The notes beneath the pieces are model-generated. The model was not told the origin of the DNA. It was given only the letters and a program-made list of their open reading frames with translations, and did not search any database. The position numbers were made by a program, and so were the translations under genes. 61,311 bases of DNA, taken from Intestinirhabdus alba. GTDB taxonomy: Bacteria > Pseudomonadota > Gammaproteobacteria > Enterobacterales > Enterobacteriaceae. Each line of letters starts with the position of its first letter. Position 1 is the stretch's first letter. Below, piece by piece: positions 9,905 through 21,436 of this stretch. The stretch spans positions 1 to 61,311 of the forward strand of contig NZ_WMJZ01000027.1 of the NCBI RefSeq assembly GCF_009711095.1, given 5' to 3'.

Positions 9905-10196
9905 TTTCTTTCTATGACCTCCTCTTTCCATCCTCCTTAACCCTACGCCCCGCCGCCGCGTTATGTGATCTGTGTTGCATAAATGTGAATAATGCGTGCT
10001 GGCGCACATAAAAAGGCGGTGAATTTTGCAAGCGCCGTCACGAAATTCTTCAACGGCCTCCGGCCCGGTCCGCAGACGTCGGCCCCTCATCCTCCCGCCT
10101 CCTCCCCCATAAAAAAGCCGGGGGCGGAGGATTTGCGCCTGCCGGGGATAACGCATAGTCAGCCCATGTAAAGCTGCTGTTGATAGGGAGAAGGGC
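9905..10196. promoter_or_regulatory. Divergent malEFG / malK-lamB-malM control region (MalT boxes, CRP sites)
   Basis: MalT boxes follow GGGGA(T/G)GAGG. A perfect match lies on the minus strand at 10107-10098 (GGGGAGGAGG), and a 9/10 match at 10094-10085 (GAGGATGAGG). A direct GGGGCGGAGG lies at 10121-10130, nearer malK. On the malE side a weaker pair (GGAGGATGGAAAGAGGAGG) lies at 9936-9917. Between them, ATGTGATCTGTGTTGCAT (9964-9981) and the following TGTGAATAATGCGTGC look like CRP sites. The layout (MalT boxes at each end, CRP between) is that of the E. coli malEp-malKp region. Confidence 0.75.
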
Positions 10197-11306
10197 ATGG
10201 CGAACGTGCGGCTGCAAAATGTAACGAAAGCCTGGGGTGACGTGGTGGTATCAAAAGATATCAACCTCGATATTCATGACGGGGAGTTCGTGGTGTTTGT
10301 GGGGCCGTCAGGCTGCGGTAAATCGACCCTGCTGCGGATGATTGCCGGGCTGGAAACCATCACCTGCGGCGACCTGTTTATCGGTGAAACCCGCATGAAC
10401 GACGTGCCTCCCGCCGAGCGTGGCGTCGGTATGGTGTTCCAGTCCTATGCGCTCTATCCCCATCTCTCTGTGGCGGAAAATATGTCGTTTGGCCTCCGGC
10501 TGGCGGGTGCCAAAAAAGCGGTGATGAACCAGCGCGTCAACCAGGTGGCGGAGGTGCTGCAGCTGGCGCACCTGCTGGATCGTAAGCCAAAGGCGCTCTC
10601 CGGCGGCCAGCGCCAGCGCGTGGCGATTGGCCGCACGCTGGTGGCGGAGCCGCGCGTGTTCCTGCTCGATGAGCCGCTTTCTAACCTCGACGCCGCGCTG
10701 CGCGTACAGATGCGCATTGAGATCGCCCGTCTGCATAAGCGGCTGGGCCGCACCATGATTTACGTCACCCACGATCAGGTGGAAGCGATGACCCTCGCCG
10801 ACAAGATCGTGGTGCTGGACGCCGGCCGCGTGGCGCAGGTCGGCAGGCCGCTGGAGCTGTATCACTATCCGGCGGATCGTTTTGTCGCGGGCTTTATTGG
10901 CTCGCCGAGGATGAATTTCCTGCCGGTAAAAGTCACCGCCACCGCTATCGACCAGGTGCAGGTGGAGCTGCCGAACCGCCAGCACGTCTGGCTGCCGGTG
11001 GAGAGCCGCGGCGTGCAGCCCGGGGCCAACATGTCTTTAGGTATCCGGCCGGAGCATCTGCTGTCCAGTGATATCGCCGACGTTACCCTGGAAGGGAGCG
11101 TGCAGGTCGTCGAACAGCTGGGCCATGAAACGCAAATTCATATCCAGATCCCCGCCATTCGTCAGAACCTGGTCTGGCGTCAGAATGACGTGGTGCTGGT
11201 AGAAGAGGGTGCCACATTCGCTATCGGTCTGCCGCCGGAGCGCTGCCATCTGTTCCGTGAGGATGGTTCCGCCTGCCGACGGCTACATCAGGAGCCGGGC
11301 GTTTAA
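10197..11306 (+). CDS. malK: Maltose/maltodextrin ABC importer ATPase MalK
   Basis: The ATP-hydrolysing subunit of MalFGK2; it also binds MalT to repress the regulon and is the target of EIIA-Glc inducer exclusion. It carries Walker [10 protein letters not shown] (residues 36-44), signature [13 protein letters not shown], Walker B VFLLDEP and the switch His in YVTHDQ. A regulatory domain from about residue 236 follows. The length is 369 residues against 371 in E. coli; a two-residue gap lies in the regulatory domain (VELPNRQ). It is first in malK-lamB-malM. The GGGAG ribosome binding site precedes the ATG. Confidence 0.98.
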   Translation: MANVRLQNVTKAWGDVVVSKDINLDIHDGEFVVFVGPSGCGKSTLLRMIAGLETITCGDLFIGETRMNDVPPAERGVGMVFQSYALYPHLSVAENMSFGLRLAGAKKAVMNQRVNQVAEVLQLAHLLDRKPKALSGGQRQRVAIGRTLVAEPRVFLLDEPLSNLDAALRVQMRIEIARLHKRLGRTMIYVTHDQVEAMTLADKIVVLDAGRVAQVGRPLELYHYPADRFVAGFIGSPRMNFLPVKVTATAIDQVQVELPNRQHVWLPVESRGVQPGANMSLGIRPEHLLSSDIADVTLEGSVQVVEQLGHETQIHIQIPAIRQNLVWRQNDVVLVEEGATFAIGLPPERCHLFREDGSACRRLHQEPGV

Positions 11307-11352
11307 GGCTCCCCATTAAAAAAACAAAACGTAAAACCCTTTGCGGCGGCAG

Positions 11353-11405
11353 GTGAATGTCCTCCGGGAGCGTACAAACAGTGCGTGACCGGGGAGAAAG
11401 AACGC
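11353..11405. repeat. Degenerate ERIC core between malK and lamB
   Basis: GTGAATGTCCTCCGGGAGCG and the following AGTGCGTGACCGGGGAGAAAG align to the ERIC core around its GGAGCTTAC/GTAAGTGAC palindrome, with several mismatches and no recognisable ERIC termini. Short hairpins (GCGGC/GCCGC, CGCCCGAAGGGCG) follow before the lamB ribosome binding site. Confidence 0.4.
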
Positions 11406-11443
11406 GGCTAACAAAGAGGCCGCCCGAAGGGCGACACGTTTAA

Positions 11444-12826
<1,383 letters not shown>

Positions 12827-12898
12827 TCGTGCGGTAGCCTGGCGCAAAGAGGGACGCTGATGCCCCTTCGCCGGCAGAGAATAAAGAGCTAAATACCC

Positions 12899-12929
12899 GA
12901 TGACGCAGGCCTGTCGGCGCTGCGTCATC
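12899..12929. repeat. Hairpin in the lamB-malM gap
   Basis: A perfect 9-bp stem GATGACGCA / TGCGTCATC encloses a 13-nt loop rich in GGC/GCG. There is no T-run, so it is more likely an mRNA-processing or REP-like hairpin than a terminator. The E. coli gap at this position carries REP units. Confidence 0.6.
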
Positions 12930-13034
12930 CGCTTCTGAGACCGGAAGAGGCTCCGCTCCCAGAGCGCCGTTTCCTGCGGTTTAGCGCGCTATTGCCTGGC
13001 CACCGCTGAACCCACGCTATCTGAGGTGATAACA

Positions 13035-13952
13035 ATGAAAATGAAGAAAAGTCTCGTCGCGCTCTGCTTATGCACAGGAGTGCTGGCGGCCGTGCCGGGC
13101 GCGAGCCTGGCAGAGGTCAACTATGTGCCACAAAATACCCGCGCCGCGCCGTCAATTCCCACCGCCGCGCTGCAGCAGCTGACCTGGACGCCCGTCGATC
13201 CGTCAAAAGCGCAGACCATGCAGCTGGCTACCGGCGGGCAGCGACTTGACGCGGCGGGTATCAGCGGGCCGGTTGCCGCCTGGAGCGTGCCGGCCAACAT
13301 TGGCGAGCTGACCCTGACCCTCTCCAGCGAAGTGAATAAACAAACCAGCGTTTTTGCGCCGAACGTGCTGATCCTGGATCAGAATATGACCCCCTCCGCC
13401 TACTTCCCCGCCAGCTACTTTACCTGGCAGGAGCCGGGCGTAATGAGCGCGGATCGGCTGGAGGGCGTGATGCGCCTGACCCCCGCCCTGGGCCAGCAGA
13501 AGCTCTATGTGCTGGTCTTTACCACCGAAAAAGATCTCCAGCAGACCACCAAATTACTCGCCCCGGCAAAGGCCTACGCGAAGGGCGTCGGCAATGCGAT
13601 TCCCGATATTCCGGACCCCATCGCCCGCCATACGACCGACGGCCTGCTGAAGCTGAAGGTAAAAACCAGCAGCACCTCCAGCGTGCTGGTCGGGCCGCTG
13701 TTTGGCTCCTCCGGACCGGGGCCGGTCACCATCGGCAATACCGCCGCGCCGACGCCTTCCCCCGCGCCTGCGAGCGTGAAGCGCAGCGCGCCGGTGCTTA
13801 ACGATACCGAAAGCTACTTCACCAGGGCGATTAAACGGGCGGTAGCGGAGGGCGACGTGGATAAAGCGCTGCGGCTGCTTGATGAGGCCGAACGTCTGGG
13901 ATCGACCTCCGCGCGTTCCACCTTTATCAGCAGTGTAAAAGGCAAAGGGTAA
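13035..13952 (+). CDS. malM: Periplasmic maltose-regulon protein MalM
   Basis: The last gene of the malK operon, coding a periplasmic protein of unknown function that associates with the maltose system in E. coli. From the ATG at 13035 the product has 305 residues with a 26-residue signal peptide ending GASLA. The body matches E. coli MalM (for example SVPANIGELTLTLSSEVNKQ and the C-terminal DEAERLGSTSARSTFISSVK). A GTG nine bases upstream is in frame but overlaps the GAGGTG ribosome binding site, so the ATG is preferred. A strong terminator follows. Confidence 0.96.
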   Translation: MKMKKSLVALCLCTGVLAAVPGASLAEVNYVPQNTRAAPSIPTAALQQLTWTPVDPSKAQTMQLATGGQRLDAAGISGPVAAWSVPANIGELTLTLSSEVNKQTSVFAPNVLILDQNMTPSAYFPASYFTWQEPGVMSADRLEGVMRLTPALGQQKLYVLVFTTEKDLQQTTKLLAPAKAYAKGVGNAIPDIPDPIARHTTDGLLKLKVKTSSTSSVLVGPLFGSSGPGPVTIGNTAAPTPSPAPASVKRSAPVLNDTESYFTRAIKRAVAEGDVDKALRLLDEAERLGSTSARSTFISSVKGKG

Positions 13953-13985
13953 TGACTTCCCCGCATTGCTGATTTTGCAACAGCT

Positions 13986-14012
13986 GGTGCGTCTTCGGGC
14001 GCACCTTTTTTT
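13986..14012 (+). terminator. Terminator of the malK operon
   Basis: Stem GGTGCG/CGCACC with loop TCTTCGGG is followed by seven T residues, 34 bp after the malM stop. Confidence 0.9.
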
Positions 14013-14132
14013 AGCATTCAATGCGGATTGTTACACTGCTGTTGCGCAAGCGTTCAATTCATTCGCTTTCCAACTCCCGTAGCGGCGTTTCTGCGATACA
14101 ATGGCGAAACCCTGTGTTACGGAGAATCGGCC

Positions 14133-14630
14133 ATGTCCCACCCCGCGTTAACGCGGCTGCGCGCGCTGCGCTATTTTAACACCCTCCCCACGTTGGACGC
14201 GCGCCTGAGCGACTGGCTGCTGCTGGAAGATTCCATGACCCGCCGCTTTGAGCAGCAGGGGAAACGGGTGACGGTGACGCTTCTGCGCGAGGCGTTCGTC
14301 GGCCGGGACGAGGTGGCCGACGAGCTGGCCCTGCTGCCGGAGGCGTCCCGCTACTGGCTGCGTGAAATTTTACTCTGTGCCGATGAGGTTCCGTGGCTTG
14401 CCGGGCGCACGGTGGTGCCTGAATCCACCCTGTGCGGCCCGGAAATAGCCCTACAAAAATTGGGAAAAATCCCGCTGGGGCGCTATCTTTTTACATCATC
14501 GTCGTTGTCACGAGATTTTATTGAGATCGGTTGTGATGCCGGGCTGTGGGGGCGTCGTTCCCGACTGCGGCTGAGCGGAAAGCCCCTGGTGCTGACCGAG
14601 CTGTTTCTGCCCGCCTCACCGTTGTACTAA
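14133..14630 (+). CDS. ubiC: Chorismate pyruvate-lyase
   Basis: Converts chorismate to 4-hydroxybenzoate and pyruvate, the first committed step of ubiquinone synthesis. From the ATG at 14133 ([15 protein letters not shown]) the product has 165 residues, the E. coli length; the frame is open upstream but without homology. Conserved blocks include [50 protein letters not shown] and the C-terminal [11 protein letters not shown], which holds the active-site Glu. ubiA follows after 12 bp, so the two form an operon. Confidence 0.97.
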   Translation: MSHPALTRLRALRYFNTLPTLDARLSDWLLLEDSMTRRFEQQGKRVTVTLLREAFVGRDEVADELALLPEASRYWLREILLCADEVPWLAGRTVVPESTLCGPEIALQKLGKIPLGRYLFTSSSLSRDFIEIGCDAGLWGRRSRLRLSGKPLVLTELFLPASPLY

Positions 14631-14642
14631 GAGGAAGATAAA

Positions 14643-15515
14643 ATGGAGTGGAGTCTGACGCAAAATAAGCTGCTGGCATTTCACCGCCTGATGCGTACGG
14701 ATAAGCCAATCGGTGCCCTGCTGCTGCTCTGGCCGACGCTGTGGGCGCTGTGGGTGGCTTCGCCCGGCGTACCGCAGCCGTGGATCCTCGCGGTGTTTGT
14801 GGCCGGCGTCTGGCTGATGCGCGCCGCCGGATGCGTGGTGAACGACTACGCCGACCGGAAGTTTGACGGCCACGTGAAGCGCACCGCCAACCGGCCGCTG
14901 CCGAGCGGGGCGGTGACTGAGAACGAGGCCCGCACCCTGTTCGGCGTGCTGGTGCTGCTCGCCTTCCTGCTGGTGCTGACCCTTAACGCGATGACCATTC
15001 TGCTGTCGATTGCCGCGCTGGTGCTGGCGTGGATCTATCCGTTTATGAAGCGCTATACCCACCTGCCGCAGGTGGTGCTGGGGGCGGCGTTTGGCTGGTC
15101 GATCCCGATGGCCTTTGCCGCCGTCAGCGAATCGGTGCCGCTGAGCTGCTGGCTAATGTTTCTTGCCAACGTTCTCTGGGCGGTGGCCTACGATACGCAG
15201 TACGCGATGGTGGATCGCGATGACGATCTGCGAATCGGCATTAAATCGACGGCGATTCTGTTTGGCGAAAACGATCGGCTAATTGTTGGCATTTTACAAA
15301 TCGTCGTGCTGGCGCTGATGGCGCTGATTGGCTGGCTCAACGGGCTGGGGTGGAGCTACTATGCCTCGGTGCTGGCGGCGGGCGCGCTGTTTATTTATCA
15401 GCAGAAGCTGATCGCCGGGCGCGAACGCGAAGCCTGTTTTAAGGCGTTTATGAATAATAACTACGTTGGCCTGGCGCTGTTTATCGGGCTGGCAATAAGC
15501 TACTGGCAGCTCTGA
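14643..15515 (+). CDS. ubiA: 4-hydroxybenzoate octaprenyltransferase
   Basis: Attaches the octaprenyl tail to 4-hydroxybenzoate in the inner membrane, the second step of ubiquinone synthesis. The 290-residue polytopic protein carries the two aspartate-rich Mg-pyrophosphate motifs of UbiA-family prenyltransferases, [10 protein letters not shown] (from about residue 67) and [12 protein letters not shown] (from about residue 183). The length matches E. coli. It is translated from an AGAGGAAG ribosome binding site 12 bp after ubiC and ends at a bidirectional terminator shared with plsB. Confidence 0.98.
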   Translation: MEWSLTQNKLLAFHRLMRTDKPIGALLLLWPTLWALWVASPGVPQPWILAVFVAGVWLMRAAGCVVNDYADRKFDGHVKRTANRPLPSGAVTENEARTLFGVLVLLAFLLVLTLNAMTILLSIAALVLAWIYPFMKRYTHLPQVVLGAAFGWSIPMAFAAVSESVPLSCWLMFLANVLWAVAYDTQYAMVDRDDDLRIGIKSTAILFGENDRLIVGILQIVVLALMALIGWLNGLGWSYYASVLAAGALFIYQQKLIAGREREACFKAFMNNNYVGLALFIGLAISYWQL

Positions 15516-15530
15516 CGCCGCTCGTGAATG

Positions 15531-15573
15531 AAAAAACCGCCCTCCCAACGAGAGTAAGAGGGCGGTTTTTTTT
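15531..15573. terminator. Bidirectional terminator between ubiA and plsB
   Basis: A perfect stem AAAAAACCGCCCTC (15531-15544) pairs with GAGGGCGGTTTTTT (15558-15571), with flanking A- and T-runs that serve both converging genes. Confidence 0.92.
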
Positions 15574-15599
15574 ACGCCATCTGACGGAACGCAGGGCGC

Positions 15600-15700
15600 T
15601 TTGAAGGGCGCGGGCGGGCAGGGGAGCGACACATCTATCGGGAACGAATTTACACCGTTCCAGGCTGCCTCTGACGAAGGATCTCCTTGTCTGCGGCGTG
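15600..15700. repeat. Relic of the ERIC-associated hairpin module
   Basis: GGGAACGAATTTACACCGTT followed by CCAGGCTGCCTCTGACGAAG mirrors the second module of the expanded ERIC at 3308-3345 (GGAACGAATTTGAACAGCC...CAGGCTGCCTCTGGTGAGAG). The ERIC termini are not found here, so it is a fragment. It lies between the shared terminator and the plsB stop. Confidence 0.4.
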
Positions 15701-15763
15701 CAAACGGGTCGGGACCGATCTGCACCCCGCCGGCCCGTCGGGCTTACGGATAAGACACCGCCT

Positions 15764-18184
15764 TTAGCCGCCCTGGGTCGCGCTCTCAATGGTTAAGCGC
15801 ACGTCCGGGGTGATCAGCTCGGCCAGCATCTTGTAGACCCGCATGGTTTCGTCCGACTCTGCGTCGCCCGTATCGCTGATGTAGCCCTCGTCGCGCAGGG
15901 TCAGCACCAGGGAGCTGAACACCGCTTTATCAAAGAACTCCGGCGCGTTGATGCCGTGCAGGACTGACAGGCGCTGGGCTACGGTGCGGCTCTCTTTTTC
16001 CAGGGTGCCGCGGTTGATCGACGGGTTGGCGCTCAGCAGCCAGAAGGTAATGGCGTAGCGCTGCAGGATTTCGCGCGCGCCGGCCGCCAGCAGCTGCAGG
16101 GTGCGCGAGCGCGCCGGGTTGATGTGCAGCTCGTCGTCCTGAACGGTAATCAGCCCCTGGCGCTGCATCTCGGCGGCCAGCGCGTCCAGTACTGCCGCCA
16201 GCTCGTCGCGCTCCCAGCGCAGGAACAGCTCCGCCTTCAGCATCGGCCAGAGCGTTTCCACATGCTGCAGCAGCGCCGCCCGGGCGATGCTGCGGTGCTG
16301 GGTGACGATCGCCGCCATCAGCGATGGCAGCAGCAGCAGATGGGCGATGTTGTTACGATAATAGGTCATCAGCACCGCCTGCTCGCGCGGCAGGATAATG
16401 ATGTCGCCAATGGTGTCCTTCTCCACCTCGAACTTGTTCATCTGCAGCGCGTGGTCGATAAGCGCGCTGGCGCTGACCGAAGGCACCGTTGAGTCCGGGG
16501 AGTAGGGCACGTTGCGCATCAGATCCAGATAGCAGTCAAGCTGCTCGGTAAGCTGTTCGCGGGTCAGGGAACGCTGGCGGGAAGCCAGCAGCGCCGTGCA
16601 GCACAGGTTCATGGCGTTGGCGGCACCGGCGTTGTTGATACGCACCATCAGCTCGGCGGCGATGCTGTTTACCGTCGGCGTCAGCCAGGCCGGGCGCACC
16701 GCCTCAATCGGGTCGATGGACTCGCGCCACTCCGGCACGTGCTGGTTCAGGTAAGTCATCAGCGGCATCGGTTCGCCGAAGTTAACGTAGCCCTGGCCCA
16801 GATTGCGCAGTTTGCTCAGGCCGCGCAGCATCTGCGGCAGGCTTTCGTTCTCTTTGCGCGCCCCGCGCAGCTCTTTGGCGTAGGTGCCGACTTCCATAAC
16901 GTGCTCGTAGCCGATGTAGATCGGCACCAGCGTAATCGGGCGCGACCCGCCGCGCAGCATGGCCTGGATGGTCATCGACAGGGTGCCGGTTTTCGGATCG
17001 AGCAGGCGGCCGGTGCGCGAACGCCCCCCCTCCACGAAGTACTCAATCGAATAGCCCCGGCTGAACAGCTCGCCCAGGTATTCGCGAAATACGGTGGAGT
17101 AAAGTTTATTGCCCTTAAAGGTGCGGCGAATAAAAAATGCGCCCAGGCGGCGGAAAATCGGCCCGGCGGGCCAGAAGTTCAGGTTAATGCCCGCGGCGAT
17201 GTGCGGCGGCACCAGCCCCTGATGGTAAAGCACATAGGAGAGCAGGAGATAGTCCATATGGCTGCGGTGGCAGGGCACGTAGACAATTTCATGTCCGTCG
17301 TGGGCCAGCTGGCGCACCGGCTCGGCGTTATGAACGTTAATCCCCTGGTAGAGCCGGTTCCAGGTGAAGCCGAGGATGCGGTCGGTCAGGCGGATCATCT
17401 CGTATGAGAAGTTGGCGGCAATCTCCTCCATCAGGGCGACGGCGTTCTGCTGCGCCTTCTCATGGGAAATCTTTTTGCTGCGCGCCTCTTCCTCTACCGC
17501 CCTGGCGATGGCCTTCGACGCCAGCAGCTTGTTGAACAGATCCTGGCGGGCGGGCAGGCGCGGGCCTACCGCCGCCAGACGCTGGCGGGCAAAGTGCATT
17601 CGCGCCACGCGCGTCAGCTTTTGCGCGATGATTTTGTCCGTGCCGTGCTCATCGGCCATCCGGCGCAGAGAGACGGACGGCGAGAAGCGGACAAAGCTGT
17701 CGCGGCCGAGCCAGGAGACGGCGAAGAATTTTTGAATGCCGTTCAGCATACGCAGCGGCGGGTTAACCTCGCCTTTTTCCCGGCCCGGCGCACGGCCAAA
17801 CATCACCGATACCGGCACCATCTGCACGTCGAGATCGGGATTGCTTCGGTGCAGATCGAGATAGTTGTGGAACAGCTTGACGGACTCTTCCTTCGGCGTG
17901 TAGTAGGTGAACACGCGCGGTCCGCCGTGAATGAACACGTAGCGCGGCAGCAGCGCGCCGTCGATCTCCAGCGGATCCAGCGGATCGGGCAGATCGTGCG
18001 CCAGGCACTGGGCGCGCAGGGTCAGCAGATCCGCTTTTGAGTTGTACGGTAAAACGTACATAATGGGACGGGAGGTATCCAGCCCCAGTTCTGGTGCGGG
18101 ATCTGCCGGAATGGACTTGCTTTTTACCAATATGTTTAATGGTAAATTCAGTAATTTATAGTAAATTCGTGGCCAGCCGGACAT
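15764..18184 (-). CDS. plsB: Glycerol-3-phosphate acyltransferase
   Basis: An inner-membrane enzyme that acylates sn-glycerol 3-phosphate at position 1 from acyl-ACP or acyl-CoA, starting phospholipid synthesis. The 806-residue product has the family length (E. coli 807). The acyltransferase blocks are in order: HRSHMD (catalytic HX4D, near residue 306), [20 protein letters not shown] and a proline-rich IPIY-type block seen as LVPIYIGYE. The ATG start gives [18 protein letters not shown], the known N-terminus. It is divergent from dgkA, whose product recycles diacylglycerol. Confidence 0.98.
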   Translation of the reverse strand: MSGWPRIYYKLLNLPLNILVKSKSIPADPAPELGLDTSRPIMYVLPYNSKADLLTLRAQCLAHDLPDPLDPLEIDGALLPRYVFIHGGPRVFTYYTPKEESVKLFHNYLDLHRSNPDLDVQMVPVSVMFGRAPGREKGEVNPPLRMLNGIQKFFAVSWLGRDSFVRFSPSVSLRRMADEHGTDKIIAQKLTRVARMHFARQRLAAVGPRLPARQDLFNKLLASKAIARAVEEEARSKKISHEKAQQNAVALMEEIAANFSYEMIRLTDRILGFTWNRLYQGINVHNAEPVRQLAHDGHEIVYVPCHRSHMDYLLLSYVLYHQGLVPPHIAAGINLNFWPAGPIFRRLGAFFIRRTFKGNKLYSTVFREYLGELFSRGYSIEYFVEGGRSRTGRLLDPKTGTLSMTIQAMLRGGSRPITLVPIYIGYEHVMEVGTYAKELRGARKENESLPQMLRGLSKLRNLGQGYVNFGEPMPLMTYLNQHVPEWRESIDPIEAVRPAWLTPTVNSIAAELMVRINNAGAANAMNLCCTALLASRQRSLTREQLTEQLDCYLDLMRNVPYSPDSTVPSVSASALIDHALQMNKFEVEKDTIGDIIILPREQAVLMTYYRNNIAHLLLLPSLMAAIVTQHRSIARAALLQHVETLWPMLKAELFLRWERDELAAVLDALAAEMQRQGLITVQDDELHINPARSRTLQLLAAGAREILQRYAITFWLLSANPSINRGTLEKESRTVAQRLSVLHGINAPEFFDKAVFSSLVLTLRDEGYISDTGDAESDETMRVYKMLAELITPDVRLTIESATQGG

Positions 18185-18282
18185 AAACGATGTAAAGCCT
18201 CTGGTTAATAATGCGAATGCGCAGCAAGGGTATCAGAAAGTGTGCTGAATTTCTGGTGTCCCCGTCAACCTGCGCCGCGTGG

Positions 18283-18309
18283 CGGTGACCCGCTTCCTGC
18301 GGGTTACCG
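18283..18309. other. Inverted repeat in the plsB-dgkA control region
   Basis: CGGTGACCCGC (18283-18293) and GCGGGTTACCG (18299-18309) pair with one mismatch around a 5-nt loop. It lies between two divergent promoters without a T-run on either side. Its role is unknown; it may be a regulatory hairpin in a leader. Confidence 0.35.
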
Positions 18310-18351
18310 TGATAATGTCATTGACGTTAATAATGCAAAAAGGTTCTTTTG

Positions 18352-18720
18352 ATGGCCAATAATACCACCGGATTCACCCGGATCGTTAAGGCGGCAGGCT
18401 ACTCCTGGAAAGGTTTCCGCGCCGCGTGGATCAACGAGGCGGCGTTTCGTCAGGAGAGTATCGCCGTGCTGATCGGCGTGGCCATCGCCTGTTGGCTGGA
18501 CGTGGACGCCATCACCCGCGTGTTGCTGATTGGTTCAGTTATGCTGGTGATGATCGTGGAAATTCTTAACAGCGCCATTGAGGCGGTGGTCGACAGGATC
18601 GGATCGGACTACCACGAGCTGTCCGGCCGCGCGAAGGACATGGGGTCGGCGGCGGTGCTGCTCTCTATTATCGTCGCGCTGATTACCTGGGGCCTCCTGC
18701 TGACGGCCCATTTTCGCTAG
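18352..18720 (+). CDS. dgkA: Diacylglycerol kinase
   Basis: A small inner-membrane kinase that phosphorylates the diacylglycerol released by membrane-derived oligosaccharide synthesis, returning it to phosphatidate. The 122-residue product has three transmembrane helices and the catalytic stretch EILNSAIEAVVDRIGSDYHE. The ATG at 18352 gives the E. coli N-terminus MANNTTGFTRI; a TTG immediately before it is in frame but not needed. It is divergent from plsB and about 110 bp upstream of lexA. Confidence 0.97.
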   Translation: MANNTTGFTRIVKAAGYSWKGFRAAWINEAAFRQESIAVLIGVAIACWLDVDAITRVLLIGSVMLVMIVEILNSAIEAVVDRIGSDYHELSGRAKDMGSAAVLLSIIVALITWGLLLTAHFR

Positions 18721-18784
18721 GGATTCCATAACCTGGTAAAACTTCCGCTCCGGACGTAGTTTATGGTTTCAAAATCACCTTTAG

Positions 18785-18821
18785 CTGTATATACTCACAG
18801 CATAACTGTATATACACCCAG
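18785..18821 (+). promoter_or_regulatory. Two LexA (SOS) boxes before lexA
   Basis: CTGTATATACTCACAG (18785-18800) and CTGTATATACACCCAG (18806-18821) match the CTGT-N8-ACAG consensus, the second with CCAG for ACAG. They are spaced 21 bp centre to centre as in E. coli, giving cooperative autorepression of lexA-dinF. Confidence 0.92.
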
Positions 18822-18829
18822 GGGGCGGA

Positions 18830-19438
18830 ATGAAAGCGTTAACGGCCAGGCAACAAGAGGTGTTTGATCTTATCCGGGATCACATCAGCCAGACAGGTAT
18901 GCCACCGACCCGCGCGGAGATAGCGCAGCGTTTGGGGTTCCGTTCTCCGAACGCGGCCGAAGAGCATCTGAAGGCGCTGGCGCGCAAAGGCGTGATCGAG
19001 ATTGTCTCCGGCGCTTCGCGCGGCATTCGGCTGCTGCATGAAGAAGAGGAAGGGCTGCCGCTGGTAGGGCGCGTGGCCGCCGGCGAGCCGCTGCTGGCGC
19101 AGCAGCATATTGAAGGCCATTACCAGGTCGATCCGTCGTTGTTCAAACCGAGCGCCGACTTCCTGCTGCGCGTCAGCGGAATGTCGATGAAGGATATCGG
19201 CATCATGGACGGCGATCTGCTGGCGGTTCACAAAACCCAGGACGTGCGCAACGGCCAGGTGGTGGTGGCGCGCATTGATGATGAAGTTACGGTCAAGCGC
19301 CTGAAAAAGCAGGGCAACAAGGTTGAACTGCTGCCGGAAAACAGCGAGTTCAAACCTATTGTGGTGGATCTGCGAGCGCAGAGCTTCTCCGTTGAAGGGC
19401 TGGCGGTTGGCGTTATTCGTAACGGCGAGTGGCTGTAA
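18830..19438 (+). CDS. lexA: SOS repressor LexA
   Basis: Represses the SOS regulon and self-cleaves when RecA filaments form. The 202-residue product matches E. coli. The winged-helix DNA-binding domain spans residues 1-69 with [20 protein letters not shown]. The Ala84-Gly85 cleavage site lies in GRVAAGEP. The catalytic serine is in [10 protein letters not shown] and the lysine in [10 protein letters not shown]. The GGGGGCGG ribosome binding site overlaps the second LexA box. dinF follows after 277 bp, longer than the short gap in E. coli. Confidence 0.98.
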   Translation: MKALTARQQEVFDLIRDHISQTGMPPTRAEIAQRLGFRSPNAAEEHLKALARKGVIEIVSGASRGIRLLHEEEEGLPLVGRVAAGEPLLAQQHIEGHYQVDPSLFKPSADFLLRVSGMSMKDIGIMDGDLLAVHKTQDVRNGQVVVARIDDEVTVKRLKKQGNKVELLPENSEFKPIVVDLRAQSFSVEGLAVGVIRNGEWL

Positions 19439-19715
19439 TTCCCGGCTGTGGTTCTCCCCTGGCCGGGTAAGTCTACCGGGCCTGCATGGTGCCGGGCTGC
19501 GGTCCGGCAGCTGAAAACGCGGCACGTGGCCGCGCGACACGGCGCGTAGAGATCCTTTCGGCTGAGAAATCAGCAAAGTAAGCCAGGCTGTCTCGCGGCA
19601 TCACCCGCTTAGGGAGGGCGCATCGCCCCTTTCCGTTCCTTTATGCTCTTGCCGCTTGTACGGTAGCACGCCCTGCGCTACCGTTTGTTTTTTATTCCCG
19701 CTCGGGCTTTACCAC

Positions 19716-21035
19716 ATGCCGTTTTTTACCCATTCCGACAGAGCGCTCTGGCGTCTCGCCCTGCCGATGATCTTCTCTAACATCAGCGTTCCCCTGCTGG
19801 GGCTGGTGGATACGGCGGCGATCGGCCACCTCGACAGCCCCGTCTATCTGGGCGGCGTGGCGGTTGGCGCTACGGCGACCAGCTTTCTTTTTATGCTGCT
19901 GCTGTTTTTACGCATGAGCACCACCGGCCTGACGGCGCAGGCGTTTGGCGCGCAGGACCCCCAGGCGCTGGCGCGGGCGCTGGTTCAGCCGCTGATGCTG
20001 GCGCTGGGGGCGGGTATTCTCATTGTGCTGCTGCGCACGCCGCTTATCGACCTCGCTCTGCATATCGTCGGTGGCGGTGAGGCGGTGCTGGAGCAGGCCA
20101 GGCGCTTTCTTGAAATACGCTGGCTAAGCGCCCCCGCGTCGCTGGCTAATCTGGTGCTGCTCGGCTGGCTGCTGGGCGTACAGTACGCCCGCGCGCCGGT
20201 GATTCTGCTGGTGGTTGGCAACCTTCTTAATATCCTGCTCGACCTGTGGCTGGTCATCGGGCTGCAGATGAATGTGCAGGGGGCCGCGCTGGCGACGGTG
20301 GTGGCCGAATTGGTTACCTTTTTTATTGGGCTGCTGATGGTGCGCAAGGTTCTGCGCCTGCGCGGCGTGTCTTCCGGAATGCTCAGGCAGGCCTGGCGGG
20401 GGCAATTTCGCCGCCTGCTGGCGCTTAACCGCGATATTATGCTGCGTTCGCTGCTGCTACAGCTCTGCTTTGGCGCTTTAACCGTGCTCGGTGCCCGGCT
20501 GGGAGGCGATATCATCGCGGTAAACGCCGTGCTGATGACGCTGCTGACCTTTACCGCCTATGCGCTGGACGGTTTCGCTTACGCCGTGGAGGCGCACTCC
20601 GGCCAGGCCTACGGTGCGCGGGACGAGGGCCAGCTGCTGGACGCCTGGCGGGCGGCCTGCCGTCAGGCGGGGCTGGTGGCGCTGCTCTTTTCCCTGACCT
20701 ATGCGCTGGCGGGAGGACAAATTGTGGCGCTACTCACCTCGCTGCCGGAGATCCAGCGGTTGGCGGAGCGTTATCTTATCTGGCAGGTGATTCTGCCGCT
20801 GGTGGGGGTCTGGTGCTATCTGCTGGACGGTATGTTTATTGGTGCCACCCGCGCGGCGGAAATGCGTAACGGTATGGCGGTCGCTGCCGCCGGGTTTGCG
20901 CTGACCGCTCTCACCCTGCCGCTGCTGGGCAACCATGGACTCTGGCTGGCGCTGGTCGTTTTCATGGCGCTGCGCGGGCTTTCCCTGGCGTGGATCTGGC
21001 GTCGCCACTGGCGCAACGGCAGCTGGTTTTCCTGA
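19716..21035 (+). CDS. dinF: MATE-family efflux protein DinF
   Basis: A twelve-helix MATE transporter linked to oxidative-stress and bile-salt tolerance in E. coli and transcribed with lexA in the SOS response. The ATG at 19716 (MPFFTHSDRALWRLALPMIF) gives 439 residues. The frame is open upstream to a TTG at 19656 but without a hydrophobic or conserved extension. Conserved blocks include PLLGLVDTAAIGHL, FLRMSTTGLTAQAFGA and ALDGFAYAVEAHSGQAYGA. The 277-bp gap after lexA contains a GCCGG/CCGGC hairpin (19491-19508) but no T-run, so read-through from lexA is likely. Confidence 0.95.
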   Translation: MPFFTHSDRALWRLALPMIFSNISVPLLGLVDTAAIGHLDSPVYLGGVAVGATATSFLFMLLLFLRMSTTGLTAQAFGAQDPQALARALVQPLMLALGAGILIVLLRTPLIDLALHIVGGGEAVLEQARRFLEIRWLSAPASLANLVLLGWLLGVQYARAPVILLVVGNLLNILLDLWLVIGLQMNVQGAALATVVAELVTFFIGLLMVRKVLRLRGVSSGMLRQAWRGQFRRLLALNRDIMLRSLLLQLCFGALTVLGARLGGDIIAVNAVLMTLLTFTAYALDGFAYAVEAHSGQAYGARDEGQLLDAWRAACRQAGLVALLFSLTYALAGGQIVALLTSLPEIQRLAERYLIWQVILPLVGVWCYLLDGMFIGATRAAEMRNGMAVAAAGFALTALTLPLLGNHGLWLALVVFMALRGLSLAWIWRRHWRNGSWFS

Positions 21036-21172
21036 ACGAAACGGTTAAATATTCTGAATAACAGCGTGAATGCGGAATCACTGTCTACACTTAACCCTAC
21101 GTCCGGCAGAAAAGATAGCGAAACCGGACGAGATCTTATCGCTGTTCACAGCCTAACGAAGAGGACTTTATG

Positions 21173-21382
21173 ATGAATAAAGACGAAGCCGGTGGTAACT
21201 GGAAACAATTCAAAGGTAAAGTGAAAGAGCAGTGGGGCAAACTGACCGACGATGATATGACGGTCATCGAAGGCAAACGCGATCAGCTGGTGGGTAAAAT
21301 CCAGGAGCGCTACGGTTATCAGAAAGATCGGGCGGAGAAAGAGGTCGGCGACTGGGAAACCCGTAACGACTACCGCTGGTAA
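21173..21382 (+). CDS. yjbJ: CsbD-family stress protein YjbJ
   Basis: A 69-residue charged cytosolic protein, nearly identical to E. coli YjbJ (NWKQFKGKVKEQWGKLTDDD and the C-terminal WETRNDYRW). CsbD-family proteins are abundant in stationary phase and under osmotic stress; the molecular role is unknown. There are two adjacent ATGs (21170, 21173), and the second gives the E. coli form. A GAAGAGGAC ribosome binding site precedes them. It is convergent with zur. Confidence 0.95.
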   Translation: MNKDEAGGNWKQFKGKVKEQWGKLTDDDMTVIEGKRDQLVGKIQERYGYQKDRAEKEVGDWETRNDYRW

Positions 21383-21436
21383 GCCTCTCTTCCGCTGCGG
21401 ATACAGGGATGTACTGCCGCCCGCCGCCGCGCTCGT

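Noticed and set aside
18185-18351. Sigma-E promoter or PmrA boxes between plsB and dgkA
   Set aside because: TCTGA-like and TTAA-like pieces are present but spacing does not fit either consensus.
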